Below are positions 1 through 14,769 of a DNA stretch of 64,000 bases, piece after piece. Below the pieces are notes generated by a model. The model was not told the origin of the DNA and did not search any database. It worked only from the letters and a program-made list of their open reading frames with translations. Made by a program: the position numbers and the translations under genes. The stretch comes from Macrobrachium rosenbergii (lineage: Eukaryota; Arthropoda; Malacostraca; Decapoda; Palaemonidae), in the NCBI RefSeq assembly GCF_040412425.1, contig NC_089781.1, positions 51,938,727-52,002,726 of the forward strand, written 5' to 3'. Position 1 is the first letter of the stretch; each line of letters opens with the position of its first letter.

Positions 1-121
1 AAAGGACTTAAGACAGAGAAATAAATTATATACAAAACATATGTCGTATACGTTGTGTGTTTTGTGTATGTACTTGTGTATACACACATTCACAGATCTA
101 TAATGAATATTAATACACACA

Positions 122-1220
<1,099 letters not shown>

Positions 1221-1221
1221 A

Positions 1222-1278
1222 TATATATATATACATACATACATAAGCATACAGCATGTATGTATGTATGTATGTATG

Positions 1279-1309
<31 letters not shown>
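1222..1309. repeat. (AT)n / (ATAC)n / (TATG)n microsatellite
   Basis: A short AT run and ATAC units lead into an uninterrupted tetranucleotide TATG array (about 1256-1309). Confidence 0.95.
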
Positions 1310-1390
1310 GTATATACCTTACTCCTCGATTCTTTTACTTTTAATGAATGTATTCACATAGCCCTAAATAAAAACAAGTTTTGTTGCAGC

Positions 1391-1392
<2 letters not shown>

Positions 1393-1431
<39 letters not shown>
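1393..1431. repeat. (GA)n microsatellite
   Basis: A pure GA tract of about 38 bp. Confidence 0.95.
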
Positions 1432-1433
<2 letters not shown>

Positions 1434-2665
1434 CAAGTAGTCTTTTCTGCGTGTGAATAATGTCAAGGGAGTAAATGAAATATTCGTAGCCTGCACCGCA
1501 GACTTCGACCACACTGAGTTGTTTTAATTACTTTTCATGGTAAGCACAAACTCATACAGACACGTCAATTTCATGCTTGTATACAAAACATGTTAAATTA
1601 CATTCAGTATAAATATTACAAAATGCCCTTAATTTTCTACAAATAAAATAAAGGCTACGGTTTAAAAAAATATCAATGAAGTGTTAACGTTCTGAACTCC
1701 AGTGACAACGTATCGCTACATAAAATATAATTTTAGTAACAAACAGATAAGAATGGCAGTTGTACAGAAATTGTTTATGTTTGGGACTACTGGTCTTCAT
1801 GGAAATGTGGAATTCAAGATCAGTAATTATTCTTGGTTAAAAAATAAAAAAAGGACAGAACATGAACCATTTACAGCCACACTGAGACCAAACATCGGTG
1901 GCAGAACTCCATGTGAATACAGGAATAACATAACTATGCTCAACAGCGGAGCGTCCTGCATATCAAGTTTGCTTCTGCCACCGTCACCTCCAACGCACAC
2001 TCGAAAACAACTGACGATTAAAAACATTTCCCCGGAAGGCTAAATTTCCACTTCTTCCAAGTCAAGATAACTTGACACCACCCTACCTCGGGTATTAAGA
2101 GATAATCAAATCCCGTCGATCTACAGTAGAATCTCAATATACATCAGCACTTCGTTATGTTACAAGGGATAATATTAGTCCCAGAGAAAATCACAAAATT
2201 TTGTGGTTCGTTTTTTATTGTTCCTTTCTTTCTGCCAAGGTCTAGCTGGTGCTGGAAACATGGGAATCCTGTCTAGGCTCTCTGCGCTGCCATCAGCCAA
2301 ACAGACTATGCATCGAAAACCGCTGGCTTTAAACATTTTCCACAATAATCATTGACTGACGAACATATTGTTCCTCTTTCCTACCAGATCTGCTTTCCCC
2401 GACAGTAATCTTACAAAAATTAATTACTACAGAACACAAGAGCTAAAATGACAACACTCCCCGGCAAGTGTTGACACAAATTAAATGCCGCACTTCCCTC
2501 CCTCACTGTCAAACCATTCGCCTAATTGCTTTGCTTGCTTGGATCTTGCAATTCGGTGAAAAGAAAACAGTTTTATGTGAAAAGCATAATCTGAGCACAT
2601 TAACAGGACCGACAAAAATATCAGTAAATTTACCGGTATATTTTCTCTTACAAACAAACACACAC
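1432..2665. other. No recognisable gene or element
   Basis: The longest open frame (1702-2043, plus, 113 codons) has no motif I recognise, and its opposite strand is open over the same stretch. I treat it as chance. Confidence 0.5.
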
Positions 2666-2668
2666 ACG

Positions 2669-2679
2669 CAATATATATA

Positions 2680-2753
<74 letters not shown>

Positions 2754-2784
2754 TATATATATATACACATTATCATCACATTAT

Positions 2785-2879
<95 letters not shown>

Positions 2880-2932
2880 TATATAATATACTATATATAT
2901 GTATGTGTGTGTGTGTGTATGTGTGTGTGTGT
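2669..2932. repeat. (AT)n clusters with terminal (TG)n
   Basis: Two long AT tracts (about 2669-2770 and 2783-2875) are separated by an imperfect spacer. A TG/TATG tract follows (2899-2932). Confidence 0.95.
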
Positions 2933-3320
2933 AAAACCTGCAAACATACAATTATATTTGGATGCAATTAATTCAATCATTTTAAAAGAAGCGTTTCTGA
3001 TGAAAAGATCGCAGGTCTAGCAGTTTATCTTTTTTAGTCTCCCCTTTTCAGCAATAGTTTACATACTAGACTCACATGAAATTTAAATTTCGCTGACTTT
3101 ATAAAAGTCTAAATACTATTACGTAACCTATTTTACAGATGATTCCAGTTATTTCATGGGACTGGTAATTATGGACTTCCCCTATTAAATAAACCGGCCT
3201 AAGCTTTGCAATGCTTTACTAATAACGTGGGGAAGAGCATGGCGGAATGAAAACATATAACTCTCACGGCGTCACCATCGCTTCTTAGTCACTCAGTTTC
3301 AATGAAGATGTTAAACTTAT

Positions 3321-3640
3321 ATGTGACTGACAGTGAGACAGCTGCTACAGTTGCCGTTGATGAGCAGGAGGAGGAAGCCCTTGAAGTCATCAACACCAAC
3401 AACGCGTCTGTGAAACACAAACCCAGGCTACAAACACATGCGGAGGATCTTAGATAACTTCACTGAGCTGGTAGAAAAACCCAACATTGACTGCAGCTGT
3501 TTCCCCAGGGCCTTGGAGTCTGCTGAAGGCGTACAAGAAATGTGGCGGTTGGTGACTGCTAAACAAAATCATTGTTCTTTTATGTCATAGTACCATCAAC
3601 AGCTTCTTCAGACCCAAACGCCCATGCTGACTTTTCAGGT
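3321..3640 (+). pseudogene. Possible pogo/Tigger-like transposase C-terminal remnant
   Basis: Weak call. Three short open stretches in the same direction follow one another across frameshifts. The first is acidic, rich in Glu and Asp (about 3324-3450). The second ends QEMWRLVTAKQ (about 3437-3590). The third reads TINSFFRPKR (about 3592-3625). An acidic linker followed by an I-x-S/x-F-F-x-P tail is typical of pogo/Tigger transposase C-termini, which is the only basis for the call. No catalytic DDE region is visible. It could equally be an unrelated decayed reading frame. Confidence 0.25.
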
Positions 3641-4680
3641 GTTTCTAGCCAGAAATCTGATGTCTCTCTGATGCCCATTGACGACCCTCTCCGCACCTGA
3701 TCGGTCCTTCCAACCAGTTTGCCACTTCATGACCTCATCGAGGAACAGGGGACATTGCTGGAGGAGGGGGAGGACTTGTAAACCCTCCTTCCAAGTTTAA
3801 AAGTCCAGCCCACATAAAAACTTTCAGCATTCCCCACAGGTAAGTCTAACAGAGAAATTTTGTTTTTATTTTGTGTAGACAGTGCTGTAAGAATTTTGCA
3901 TGTTTTAAGCATATAGTGTACATACACAGTACTGTGAAGAAACAAAATAGAAAAAATACTGTGAAGAGACAATAGAAAAAAAAGCATGAACTTACTGTTT
4001 TACATTCATACAGTAAGACAGTGTACTGTATGTAAAATACCCATCATATTGTCTTGGTTGTAAGTATACCGTATACAGTGTACGTATGCAATGCTGTGAA
4101 GTTATAAAATGGGTAAAACATAATAAACGTATGCTTATGGTCCTAACAATTACATCTGTAGAGGGTTTTTCATCATATCTGGAAATTCCCAATATCCAGA
4201 AGGGTCCTGGATGTATTACTCCGGATAATCGAAGGATTACTTTCATTTGTTTAAAGTTCATTGATCATAAAGTCAAATAAGCTTTTCTGAAGACTGACAC
4301 CACAAAATGAAAGACTGAACAAGCTATAAAGTAACCTATACACTGCAAGCTTCATAGCCTTGTTGCATCAGAATTTTCTTTCCAACAGTGCTTATGTACA
4401 TGCAAATGGACAAGGCTGCACAAGTTACACGACTTAAAGATTGTATGTAGCTACCACAGCTGATTCTTTAATCTAAGATACAGGAATAATATATTATTGG
4501 ACAGATACACTTTGTTACACGTGGCATGAACATGACATCCCCCCAAAAAAAAAGGGAAAACATTAAACTCCTCACAACAGATACTATAAGACAAAATTCT
4601 AATCTACAAAACCTGAAAATATTTTACATACCGTACCAAATATTAAAAAGTCAAGAGCGATCATAATACAAAAATTAAGT
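3640..4680. other. No recognisable gene or element
   Basis: AT-rich unique-looking sequence. Short ORFs overlap on both strands near 3992-4280 with no recognisable domain. Confidence 0.45.
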
Positions 4681-4681
4681 T

Positions 4682-4755
4682 ACTACTCGTCCATTAACTG
4701 GTCTACTGTAATCCGCCAATAAGGGAAGGAATCCTTGTGACTACATATACTGTTT
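4682..4755 (+). repeat. Diverged direct repeat, copy 1
   Basis: About 70 bp starting with ctactcgtccattaactg and including gggaaggaatccttgtga. It matches 5262-5335 in the same orientation at roughly three bases in four. It could be short duplicated termini or a shared repeat. Confidence 0.5.
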
Positions 4756-4830
4756 TGGTTTTATACTTTTCTTTTATTACATATTTTAACAACACTTCAC
4801 ACTTCATTCAGAGGTCACATACGAGAGTTC

Positions 4831-4890
4831 TGATTACTGTCTAACATGGATGATTATTGTCTAACATGGATGATTACTGTGTAACATGGA
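4831..4890 (+). repeat. Three-copy 20-bp tandem repeat
   Basis: The unit tgattactgtctaacatgga occurs three times head to tail with one or two changes per copy. Confidence 0.9.
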
Positions 4891-5261
4891 TGACACTCCT
4901 CAGGGGTTGGGAAAAGTCGAAGAAGAACGCAGCCTTTGAATTAACAGCAAATTTATGACTTTAATTAGACATGATTTTCTTAAGAGGTTTTATGTTATCT
5001 GTATATGCAAGATACGTAATTACAGAATCCGAATTGACCAGAATTACGTTACAGTCTACTTGTGGTAATGCAAGTCTATAACGGAATCTTCAAGAAGAAT
5101 GATCAATTACACATACTGTCATGGCTAAGGAGAAGAGAGGAGTAGCAGACAGACAGAAGTCAGAAGGAAGAATTCAGTGTTTCAGTTCACAGGAATTCAT
5201 TTTAGCATTAGCTGGAAACAAGAAAGCGAAAATCCAGAAACACTGATATACAACAGCTATG

Positions 5262-5335
5262 CTACTAATCGTCCGTTAACTCTTCCAGCATAACCTGCCG
5301 GTCTGGGAAGGAACCTTTGTGATTACAAATTTTTT
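5262..5335 (+). repeat. Diverged direct repeat, copy 2
   Basis: Second copy of the 4682 repeat, followed by a T run (5331-5343). A longer T run sits at about 5413-5442. Confidence 0.5.
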
Positions 5336-5410
5336 TTTTTTTTCGTTTTTATGACATTTATATCACACACCCACAAAGCAACCACCTCGGGAAGAGTACC
5401 ATCCTATTTT

Positions 5411-5444
<34 letters not shown>

Positions 5445-5449
5445 TTTGC

Positions 5450-6200
5450 TAGTTAAAAGTGGGGTGTGTCTTCAAGGTAAGAGCGTCTTTGATGCCAAGG
5501 AATATGTTTATGATGCAAAGTAAGATGTTTATTTTGTTTTTTGAAAACTGAAGCACTCAAATTTAAGTTACCATCGCATGCGGGGGAGTTGGAGGATGGA
5601 CCCTTGAGTAGCAGAGTAGCTTAATTGACGCACACACGCCCACGCACAAAAGCGGGCAATTAAAAAACGAAACTTCTAGGACATAGCAATGATACATCTT
5701 TATCAGCTACATTCACGCAATAAACACAATGACGTCGTATATGACATTGCTGCTTTTAAGGCCAGACCAGTTGCGACCGCTGCCAAGTAGAAGATTGCTC
5801 TCCCAGCCCTCCCAATACTGCTCTAACCAACCCTCACATCAAAACCCCTGTCTATCCCCCATAATACCCCTCTGATGATTACTAAGAGTGCTATATGACA
5901 TGGAACCGTTTTTTTTTTTTTTTGTTTTATTTACAGGAAATCCATAGATATGTTTTGTGGTAGGTTGTCGTTGCCTTTGGATAATGCCACGTTGTGGACA
6001 GTGCACATGTGAAGTTACGGTTCTCTAAATTCCAGTTAATTTGTATTGCTCTTCTTACTCATAAAATTATGTAAGAAGAAAGTTGGAGCATCTTGAATTA
6101 CAATTACCTTTCACCAGTCAGAAGTTCGATAAGATAAGCAGATACGGAAAGATGAAAAAGTTTCAGACGCAAACGAACACCTGCTATGTCCAGATCCAAA
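5450..6200. other. No recognisable gene or element
   Basis: Mixed-composition sequence with a T run at about 5910-5922. Nothing else is supportable. Confidence 0.4.
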
Positions 6201-6210
6201 AACTACAATC

Positions 6211-6410
6211 CATGAATTCAAGGTGACAGACAATGTGTTAGTTTTCTTGCCCATACTTGGAAGCCCTCTGTCAGTCAGTTATCGAGGCTGTCATTTCATG
6301 AAGAGGGATGCTGTACTGGAATATGATGAGGCACCTGATATTGCTGATAACTGAGCAAAACAGCCAGTCATGGACCTGACTTTGAAGTCTACGAAGGCCG
6401 AACGCCAGCC
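6211..6410 (+). pseudogene. Possible Gypsy integrase C-terminal remnant
   Basis: The plus-strand frame starting near 6214 reads FKVTDNVLVFLPILGSPLSV followed by YRGCHF. This matches the layout of the integrase C-terminal barrel in Gypsy-class retroelements: an F-x-V-G/T-D-x-V-L-V-x-x-P strand, a P-L turn, then a Y-x-G-P-like strand. No upstream catalytic core was found in the preceding kilobase, and the frame stops soon after. The call rests on one short pattern. Confidence 0.3.
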
Positions 6411-6419
6411 ACAAGTAAA

Positions 6420-6973
6420 AGGAGGAGTGAGAGAAGCAGAGGCGGTGAATGAAGGAGGAGCAGGGAAAAAGGTGAACGAAATTAACGTTACAAGAATAAA
6501 AAGAAGATACTGAGGAGAAAAAGAGATAACAGCAGAAACAGAAGACACCTATTCTCAATGAAAACGTTTTGGAAACCAGATTTTTCAATACTGAAATTCT
6601 ATGGCATTTTTATGATAAGCAGGCGCAATCATCTGCAGCTCAGTTAATGAATATGCCTAGATATTCCTTGGTGTTACAATACAGGCCAGTGTCAACATGA
6701 CTTGGATGTGGAAAATGCCCTGACCATCAAACAATATAAATACCAAGTATTACCAGAGGCAGGAACTAAATATAGATATGGGCTACAAGGTAGATAATGG
6801 AATTGAGTAATTACTCTATTATGCCCCCTGCTTGTATTAGACCTTAGCACTGTCACAACAGACAGCAGAAGGAAGTCAATAACGGTTAACAAACTTATAA
6901 ACGTCACATTTTCCCCATCTCTATCCTTAGGCCAGTATGTGCTTAACTCTGGCGGCAGGAAGAGAACCAAGGA
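6420..6973. other. No recognisable gene or element
   Basis: Purine-rich stretch (6420-6540), then unique-looking sequence up to the SINE-like array. ORFs on the minus strand here lack domains. Confidence 0.4.
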
Positions 6974-7829
6974 ATTACCTAGGCAAGCTAACTGCTTGCA
7001 TACCAGCGAGTTTTCCCAACTTCCCGACTCAGCAATGACCCAATAGACAACATTTCATTCGAATTATCCCTTCAGTGAATAAGATAGAAATCATCAACAC
7101 ACAATCACGTGTGGAACAGAAATAAATTTCTGACTCACGCAGGATCGAACCCAGGTCTCTCAGGTGGAAAGCAAAGGGAGCGTTACCCACTGGGGCATAC
7201 AAGTCTAAAAGAGAGTTTGGAACCTGAAACAGCTGCAAGAGATTACCTAGGCAAGCTAACTGCTTGCATACCAGTGATTTTCCCCAACTTCCCGACTCAG
7301 CAATGACCCAATAGACAACATTTCATTTCGAATTATCCCTTCTAAGTGAATAAGATAGAAATCATCAACACACAATCCGTGTGGAACAGAAATAAATTTC
7401 TGACTCACGTCAGGATCGAACTCAGGTCTCTCAGGTGGAAAGCAGGGCGTTACCACTGGGCCATACAAGTCTAAAGAAGTTGGAACCAAGAGGCAACTGC
7501 GCGAGATTACCTGGGCAAGCTAACTGCTTGCATACCAGCGAGTTTTCCCAACTTCCCGACTCAGCAATGACCCAATAGACAACATTTCATTCGAATTATC
7601 CCTTCTGGTGAATAAGATGAAATCATCAACACACAATCACGTGTGGAACAGAAATAAATTTCTGACTCACGTCGGGATCGAACCCAGTTCTCTCAGGTGG
7701 AAAGCAAGGCGTTACCCACTGGAGCCATACAAAGTCTAAAAAGTTGGAACCTGGTAACTGCACCCAGGGAATTACCTAGGCAAGCTAACTCAGCATACCA
7801 GAGTTTTCCCCAACTTCCTGACTCAGCAT
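6974..7829 (-). repeat. Tandem ~266-bp array of tRNA-derived SINE-like units (left arm)
   Basis: Three full units start at about 6974, 7242 and 7506, and a partial fourth starts at 7771. Spacing between the shared attacc anchors is 268, 264 and 265 bp. On the minus strand each full unit holds an RNA polymerase III-like A box (tggcccagtgggtaacgc; near 7180-7196, 7447-7462, 7708-7726) and a B box (gggttcgatcc; near 7142-7152, 7412-7422, 7675-7686) about 40 bp apart, as in a tRNA. A non-tRNA body follows. Unit 1 to 3 differences are mostly single-base indels. Confidence 0.85.

Positions 7830-7855
<26 letters not shown>
7803..7855. repeat. Near-perfect palindrome at the array's turning point
   Basis: The arms gttttccccaacttcctgac (start of left arm) and gctgagtcgggaagttg (start of right arm) are reverse complements around about 7829. 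All units to the left are in minus orientation and all to the right in plus. Confidence 0.85.
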
Positions 7856-8991
<1,136 letters not shown>

Positions 8992-9049
<58 letters not shown>

Positions 9050-9160
9050 CTCTCCCCATTGCTAAAACATACTATACAAATATAGTATCGCTCACTCTCT
9101 AAAAGAAAAGAATAATAAAATGAGTAGCTCTACATATAGGCCACAACAGGCTTACACAAC

Positions 9161-9196
<36 letters not shown>

Positions 9197-9299
9197 ATTG
9201 CTAAAACATACTATACAAGTATAGTATCGCTCAATCTCTAAACGAAAAAAAATAATGAAATGAGTAGTAGCTCTACATAGGTCTAGGCACAACAGCTTA

Positions 9300-9375
<76 letters not shown>
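8992..9375 (+). repeat. Duplicated (TC)n-flanked ~140-bp unit
   Basis: (TC)n tracts at about 8992-9046, 9163-9193 and 9299-9374 separate two copies of the same ~110-bp spacer (about 9055-9160 and 9194-9298). Each spacer holds the small palindrome atactatacaa(a/g)tatagtat. Confidence 0.9.
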
Positions 9376-9379
<4 letters not shown>

Positions 9380-9790
9380 AACATTGCATTCGTTCCTTTA
9401 TTGGTCCCCATGTTTTTCGTTGGACATTGCTCAAATTTAACCCTTGATTTCATTATGGAAGATCGTGTTTCCTATTACGCAAGCATTCCGTTCATTGTGG
9501 TGTCATAAATTCTTTGTGTAAGGTTAGTTGGTAGGTTGTGTCGAAAAATTTTTATTTTGCTCAGAACTGTCGCTGCAAATTACAACTTGAACGAATACTG
9601 TAAAGCTTACTACTGCATTTACGTATCAATGATTTTAGAACCGTAGAATATGATTGAAAGTTATAGGAGGTCAAGCAAAAAGTAAACACAATAAGACTGA
9701 AGCTCCTCCCCCTTCTAAAGTTGCCAGATGTCGCATTAATTAGCAATATATGTCCGAAGATTAAAAACTGTATCCTCACTTTCCTTGCCG
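9376..9790. other. No recognisable gene or element
   Basis: Nothing supportable seen on either strand. Confidence 0.4.
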
Positions 9791-9797
9791 AGTGTAC

Positions 9798-10164
9798 ATG
9801 ACAACTTTTAACCACCACGGAAGCACTGAGGCAGAAAAACTAGCGGATGCCCTAAAAATAAATTTGCTCCTCACCTTTACAATTGAGGTCAAAAAAGAGG
9901 AGACCCTTCCTTTCCTTGAAGTCGTCACGGAAAGAAAAGCTCAGTATGCCTGCCTACTTCCATCTACACAAAGCTAAAATTGCAGTTCACTGCACTAATA
10001 CAAGGAGAGTTCTCAGAATCATACAATAGGTCCATTATTGGTGCTTACATCAGAAGCGCCTTCTTGCACTGTAGTACCTTGAAATCTGTCTACTTGGATT
10101 TGGAGCACGTGAGGCAGATGCCGACAAACAATGGATACCCTAGCAACGTGTTAAAAAGAACATG
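9798..10164 (+). pseudogene. Penelope-like element reverse transcriptase, C-terminal fragment
   Basis: The first open stretch contains FTIEVKKEETLPFLEVV. It corresponds to the conserved Penelope-like RT segment with a basic/acidic strand and LPFLDV just after the palm. After a stop at 9975 the same direction reopens with ESYNRSIIGAYIRSAFLHCS, then a Leu-rich helix and NNGYPSNVL. This is the usual order of the RT thumb region that precedes the linker and the GIY-YIG nuclease. Penelope-like elements reverse-transcribe their own RNA at broken or telomeric DNA ends. Only about 120 residues of a normally much longer protein remain, with the catalytic YxDD region and GIY-YIG absent, so this is a dead fragment. 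Confidence 0.7.
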
Positions 10165-10169
10165 ATAAT

Positions 10170-11040
10170 GGATAATCTGAAGACAGCTTCCCAGGGAATA
10201 TCACAGGTAACTAAATTTGTGGTGAGGACAAGTGCAGATCAGGGTCAAAGATATTGAAAAGGGAAAATAGTCGAGCGGAATTACGGCGGCATTCCTGCTT
10301 GAAAGAGACGGAACCATCACGCGACAAAATCAATATATTCGATGCTACAACGCAACAGCTGCTTTCAAATTAACACCTGGCTTTGATTTTTACTCTTCGG
10401 TATACAGATATAAGAATGTGTATAAAAAATGGCAATCCCTACATCGATGACCGTTTATTCCCAGCTACTGGCTGTTAGAAATACGTACTATTCTGATTCC
10501 CGTTTTCTCTAATTCCCATACTCTTTTATCTATAAAGAGGAGGTATATCTCCTACTTAAGGGTTAGGCCTATCTATACCTTTTCCTTTCCCTCTCTCCGA
10601 CTCGTTTCCTTCAAGCTTGGATTAGTTAAAGGCATTAGGTTGCTTGACCAGCTGGACTATGCATACAATGAGAAAATACAAGAGAGGCGTCACAACGCAA
10701 AGGTGCTGACTTTGACTTCCCCCATACAAACGTTTTTAAGACAGCAACAACACGATCTTTCAAAGGTACTTACAAAATATCCCTGTGATACAGTATTTTT
10801 ACTCGGTAATCCATGATATCACAATAATTGCAATGTATTGTAAATTACTTCAATACATAATGTTACTATTAAAGCGCATAGTTGCAGGCAAACCACAGTT
10901 CACATGATAATTACTTGATACTCTTTACAGCAAAACTATTTCTGTCATAACCTTCCAGTAGGCCCTCTTCTTGACGACCCTAAAACAAACATATATATCT
11001 CACACAAGGACATTCAAGCTAATGAAAAGGAGCTAGACAC
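10170..11040. other. No recognisable gene or element
   Basis: May include more Penelope-derived sequence right after 10165, but I could not follow the frame. The rest is AT-rich and unassigned. Confidence 0.4.
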
Positions 11041-11041
11041 A

Positions 11042-11745
<704 letters not shown>

Positions 11746-11748
11746 TTA

Positions 11749-11820
11749 TACACACACACACACACACATATGTATATATACATATATTTATATATATATA
11801 CAATATATTATATATAGGTA
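11749..11820. repeat. (AC)n / AT-rich microsatellite cluster
   Basis: A short AC run followed by interrupted ATAT and GTAT units. Confidence 0.85.
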
Positions 11821-12057
11821 TGTATGATATGTACACCTGCTTCATGTACAAACTCACCGTTGTTAATGTTAGCACCTTACATATTTTATCTTGCTTGAAC
11901 TCTGCGTTTAAAGTACTTTGTTCGCCATGGCGAATCACATGGTATAATATTTTTTTTCGCCATGAATTTTCAGTTTTAATTATCGGTGCTTTTCCCGACA
12001 TATTTATTGTTTATTTATCCTTAATATATATCGTCGTGAATATATCTGAGAAAAAAA

Positions 12058-12104
12058 TATAGAGAGAGAGAGAGAAAAGAGAGAGAGAGAGAGAGAAAAA
12101 GAGA
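12058..12104. repeat. (GA)n microsatellite, interrupted
   Basis: GA units with AAAA interruptions. Confidence 0.9.
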
Positions 12105-14020
12105 TTTAAATAAATATGCGGATTGGTAGGGTTGCCATATCACAAGTGGAAAACCTCGCACTGACTCTATTTACTAACTGTCAGTTATTTTCACATTAGT
12201 AACCTAATTCATAAAATGAGATGAAGAACTGAACTTTAAAAATAGCAACTTAATTAAAAAAAAATTAAACAGAGCAAAGTTTTTAAACAACTTTTAATTA
12301 AGAAAGAATCAGAACGACCTTTTAAAGAGACCAACGAAAACATCCTTAACGATTTATCAGCCAACAAACGCTTCTTACGCCAAACCGAAGAAAAATATTG
12401 ACGAAATGACAGGCGAATTCATTCGAGGAGAAGGTAAATGATTTCGCACAGGGACTGAATGGCGAAATTAAAAAAAAGGCGAAAACTAAACATCATTTAT
12501 GGACGGCAGTTTGAGTGAACGGTGTGTCCTAAGAAATGAGTCACTGTTTAACTAATGCATGCTTCGATTAAGGATGATTCAGGAATTCATGGAAAGGGTG
12601 GACGGCGATGAGGTGAATTATTCCCAAGTGTTGGATGGGAGCCGGAGAAGAACTGTGTGAGTTCCATTTGCTTGATGGAATGGATCCGGAGACAAAAAAC
12701 GGCTTAATGTTTTCGTCGAATATCAACACAAGACATAAAATTACTAGTGATTAACAAATTATAATTATATTTACTCTGCAGTAAATTTTCATGAACATTC
12801 ATTTTCTAAAAACTTACTGAGATGTGATTTGATTCCAATAAGACCTAAGTCTACAATGTGCTTGGTTTGTTCTCTCTCAGCTCATTCATTAATACAGATT
12901 TGGTTACTGACAAATGGCCAAAAGGGTCCAGCACAGTGAATGCTAGACTTTGACAGTTGCAGAGATTCAGTACGCATAGCATGGCATTTTAAGAACACCC
13001 ATTCTAGGTACATGTTACAGACGGCAGAGGTGATCTTTGTCTTATACATTGCCTACCAATGTTGAACTTACAAAGATAAACTGTCCCCTTCACATTAGTT
13101 TAATCTTGGCCCCTTTTGTCTGCTGAGACTTTAACGTGCACACTGGTACATTTTTAATACTTTCGCGTTTTTCACAGAGCCCCACCCCATACACCATTTC
13201 TCCATCGATTAATGACTTGTTTAGTTTAAAATGTATAGTTTTCTCACGGATCCTTTTTTCCCGTACACTTAGTTATCAGAAATTTTGGTGTTTTCTGCCG
13301 TCAACACGCTGCCCCTCATACCCGACTTCTTACTTTGTACTTTCAATTCACTTGGACCCTAAGGCGCTCGATGAACCTTGACGTCTAATCTACACTAAGG
13401 AATTATACCTGATGATAACTTCAGGAGAATCCTGCCTACCCTATCTTATTCCAATGGGTTTATAACCTATAATTAATTTTTACTCATATTAACCAACAAA
13501 TCTAACTATTTCCGACTCTTTTGCATAATATCTGCGGGAGTGCTACTCAACCCCGAATTGGCTGTCTTCACAAAGCAAAAGGCACTTTACTGCAGAATCA
13601 GAACAGCACTTTTGAATGCCAAAGTTACATTACAGATCACTATCACAAAAAAAGCCACTAGATCTATAGTCCTGACTTGATCATTTAGCATTACATTGCT
13701 CACGCATGAACCGATACAACAACTCTCTTAAACATATCCACTTGAAAAGAAATTAGAATTGCAAAAGTCAACGTACGATTCAATCCCTTACTGGTTTTGT
13801 TTAACAAAACGATAAAAATGTCCTGATAGTATAAGCGATACTAGGCAACTGATTTGCGGCACCTTCCCAAACCTGCAAAATAGAGAGGAAAGTACTTGTA
13901 AATTTACTCCAGTACGGAGGTATGCAGCTTCTGAAATTTTTATTTTCGCTATAGTGAATCTCTTCGCCAGTACTTCCTCTATTTGCGGTTCCAGCCTGAC
14001 GATGGTTTAGTTTCAGAAGA
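12105..14020. other. No recognisable gene or element
   Basis: Nearly 2 kb of unique-looking, AT-rich DNA with no domain, terminal repeat or tRNA-like box that I could support. Confidence 0.45.
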
Positions 14021-14190
14021 GACCGCTGACTTCCATTTTATGCTAAAACTGAAATCAATCATCTCTACGCCCAGTTTTTCAGTTACTTTTGGATAAAATA
14101 TGGACCGCTGGCTTCCATTTTATGCTAAAACTTCTTATATTGAAATCAATCATCTCTACCCAATTGTTCAGTTACTTTTGGATAAAATAT
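14021..14190 (+). repeat. Two-copy ~82-bp tandem duplication
   Basis: Copy 1 starts gaccgctgacttccatttta at 14021 and copy 2 starts gaccgctggcttccatttta at 14103. Both run to ggataaaatatg. Copy 2 has a small insertion. Confidence 0.9.
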
Positions 14191-14689
14191 GGCCCTGGCC
14201 TCAGCTCTCGGTCGGTTATCAAACACCTAGTGACTGGCCTGTGCTCAACCTGTAAAGTATCTGATAAGTACTTTTATCCATAACATATACTTTCGAGCTG
14301 TGTTGTGTATATCTTTTAGAATGGCAGCAAAATTGACTGAAGAATGACGATATACATCTTAACTGAAATAAAGATGAAAATTCACAGCAACTGAATTCTT
14401 ATTAATAATATCTAAGCATGTCTTAAGTGGGACGATGTTTTAGCACACAAACATCCCATAAGAGCCTAAATGGGGTGACTAAACATACACACACACATTC
14501 AAAACACACCAATATACCCTTAAAAGGAGTAGCTACAGAGGGGTGAGTCTTAGTTCTCAGAAATTTGTTTACGAATGAGACCTACCCTATCTGCGACCCG
14601 CGTGAATAAGCTATCCACCATCTATATTACTTGAAATTAAGTCAACAAGGGTACAAAAGACTTCTCAGGCAATGGGAAGATTAACATTT

Positions 14690-14765
14690 TCGGCCTGGGA
14701 TCGAACTCTGGTCTATCGCTGGTGAGGCCCTGCCGTTAACCGCTGCCCCAAGTTAGTCAATTTCA
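14690..14765 (-). repeat. tRNA-derived SINE head
   Basis: On the minus strand an A-box-like ggggcagcggttaacggc (plus 14732-14749) is followed about 24 bp on by a B box, gagttcgatccc (plus 14697-14708), the spacing of a tRNA promoter. The body would lie at lower coordinates, perhaps to about 14500, but its end is not defined. It is a different tRNA head from the 7-8 kb array. Confidence 0.7.
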
Positions 14766-14769
14766 CTTG

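Noticed and set aside
1702..2043. 113-codon plus-strand ORF as a host gene
   Set aside because: No domain, no splice-like context I can support, and an overlapping open frame on the other strand.
6974..7829. CRISPR array from regular spacing
   Set aside because: Units are ~266 bp and repeated over their whole length with no unique spacers; the genome is eukaryotic.
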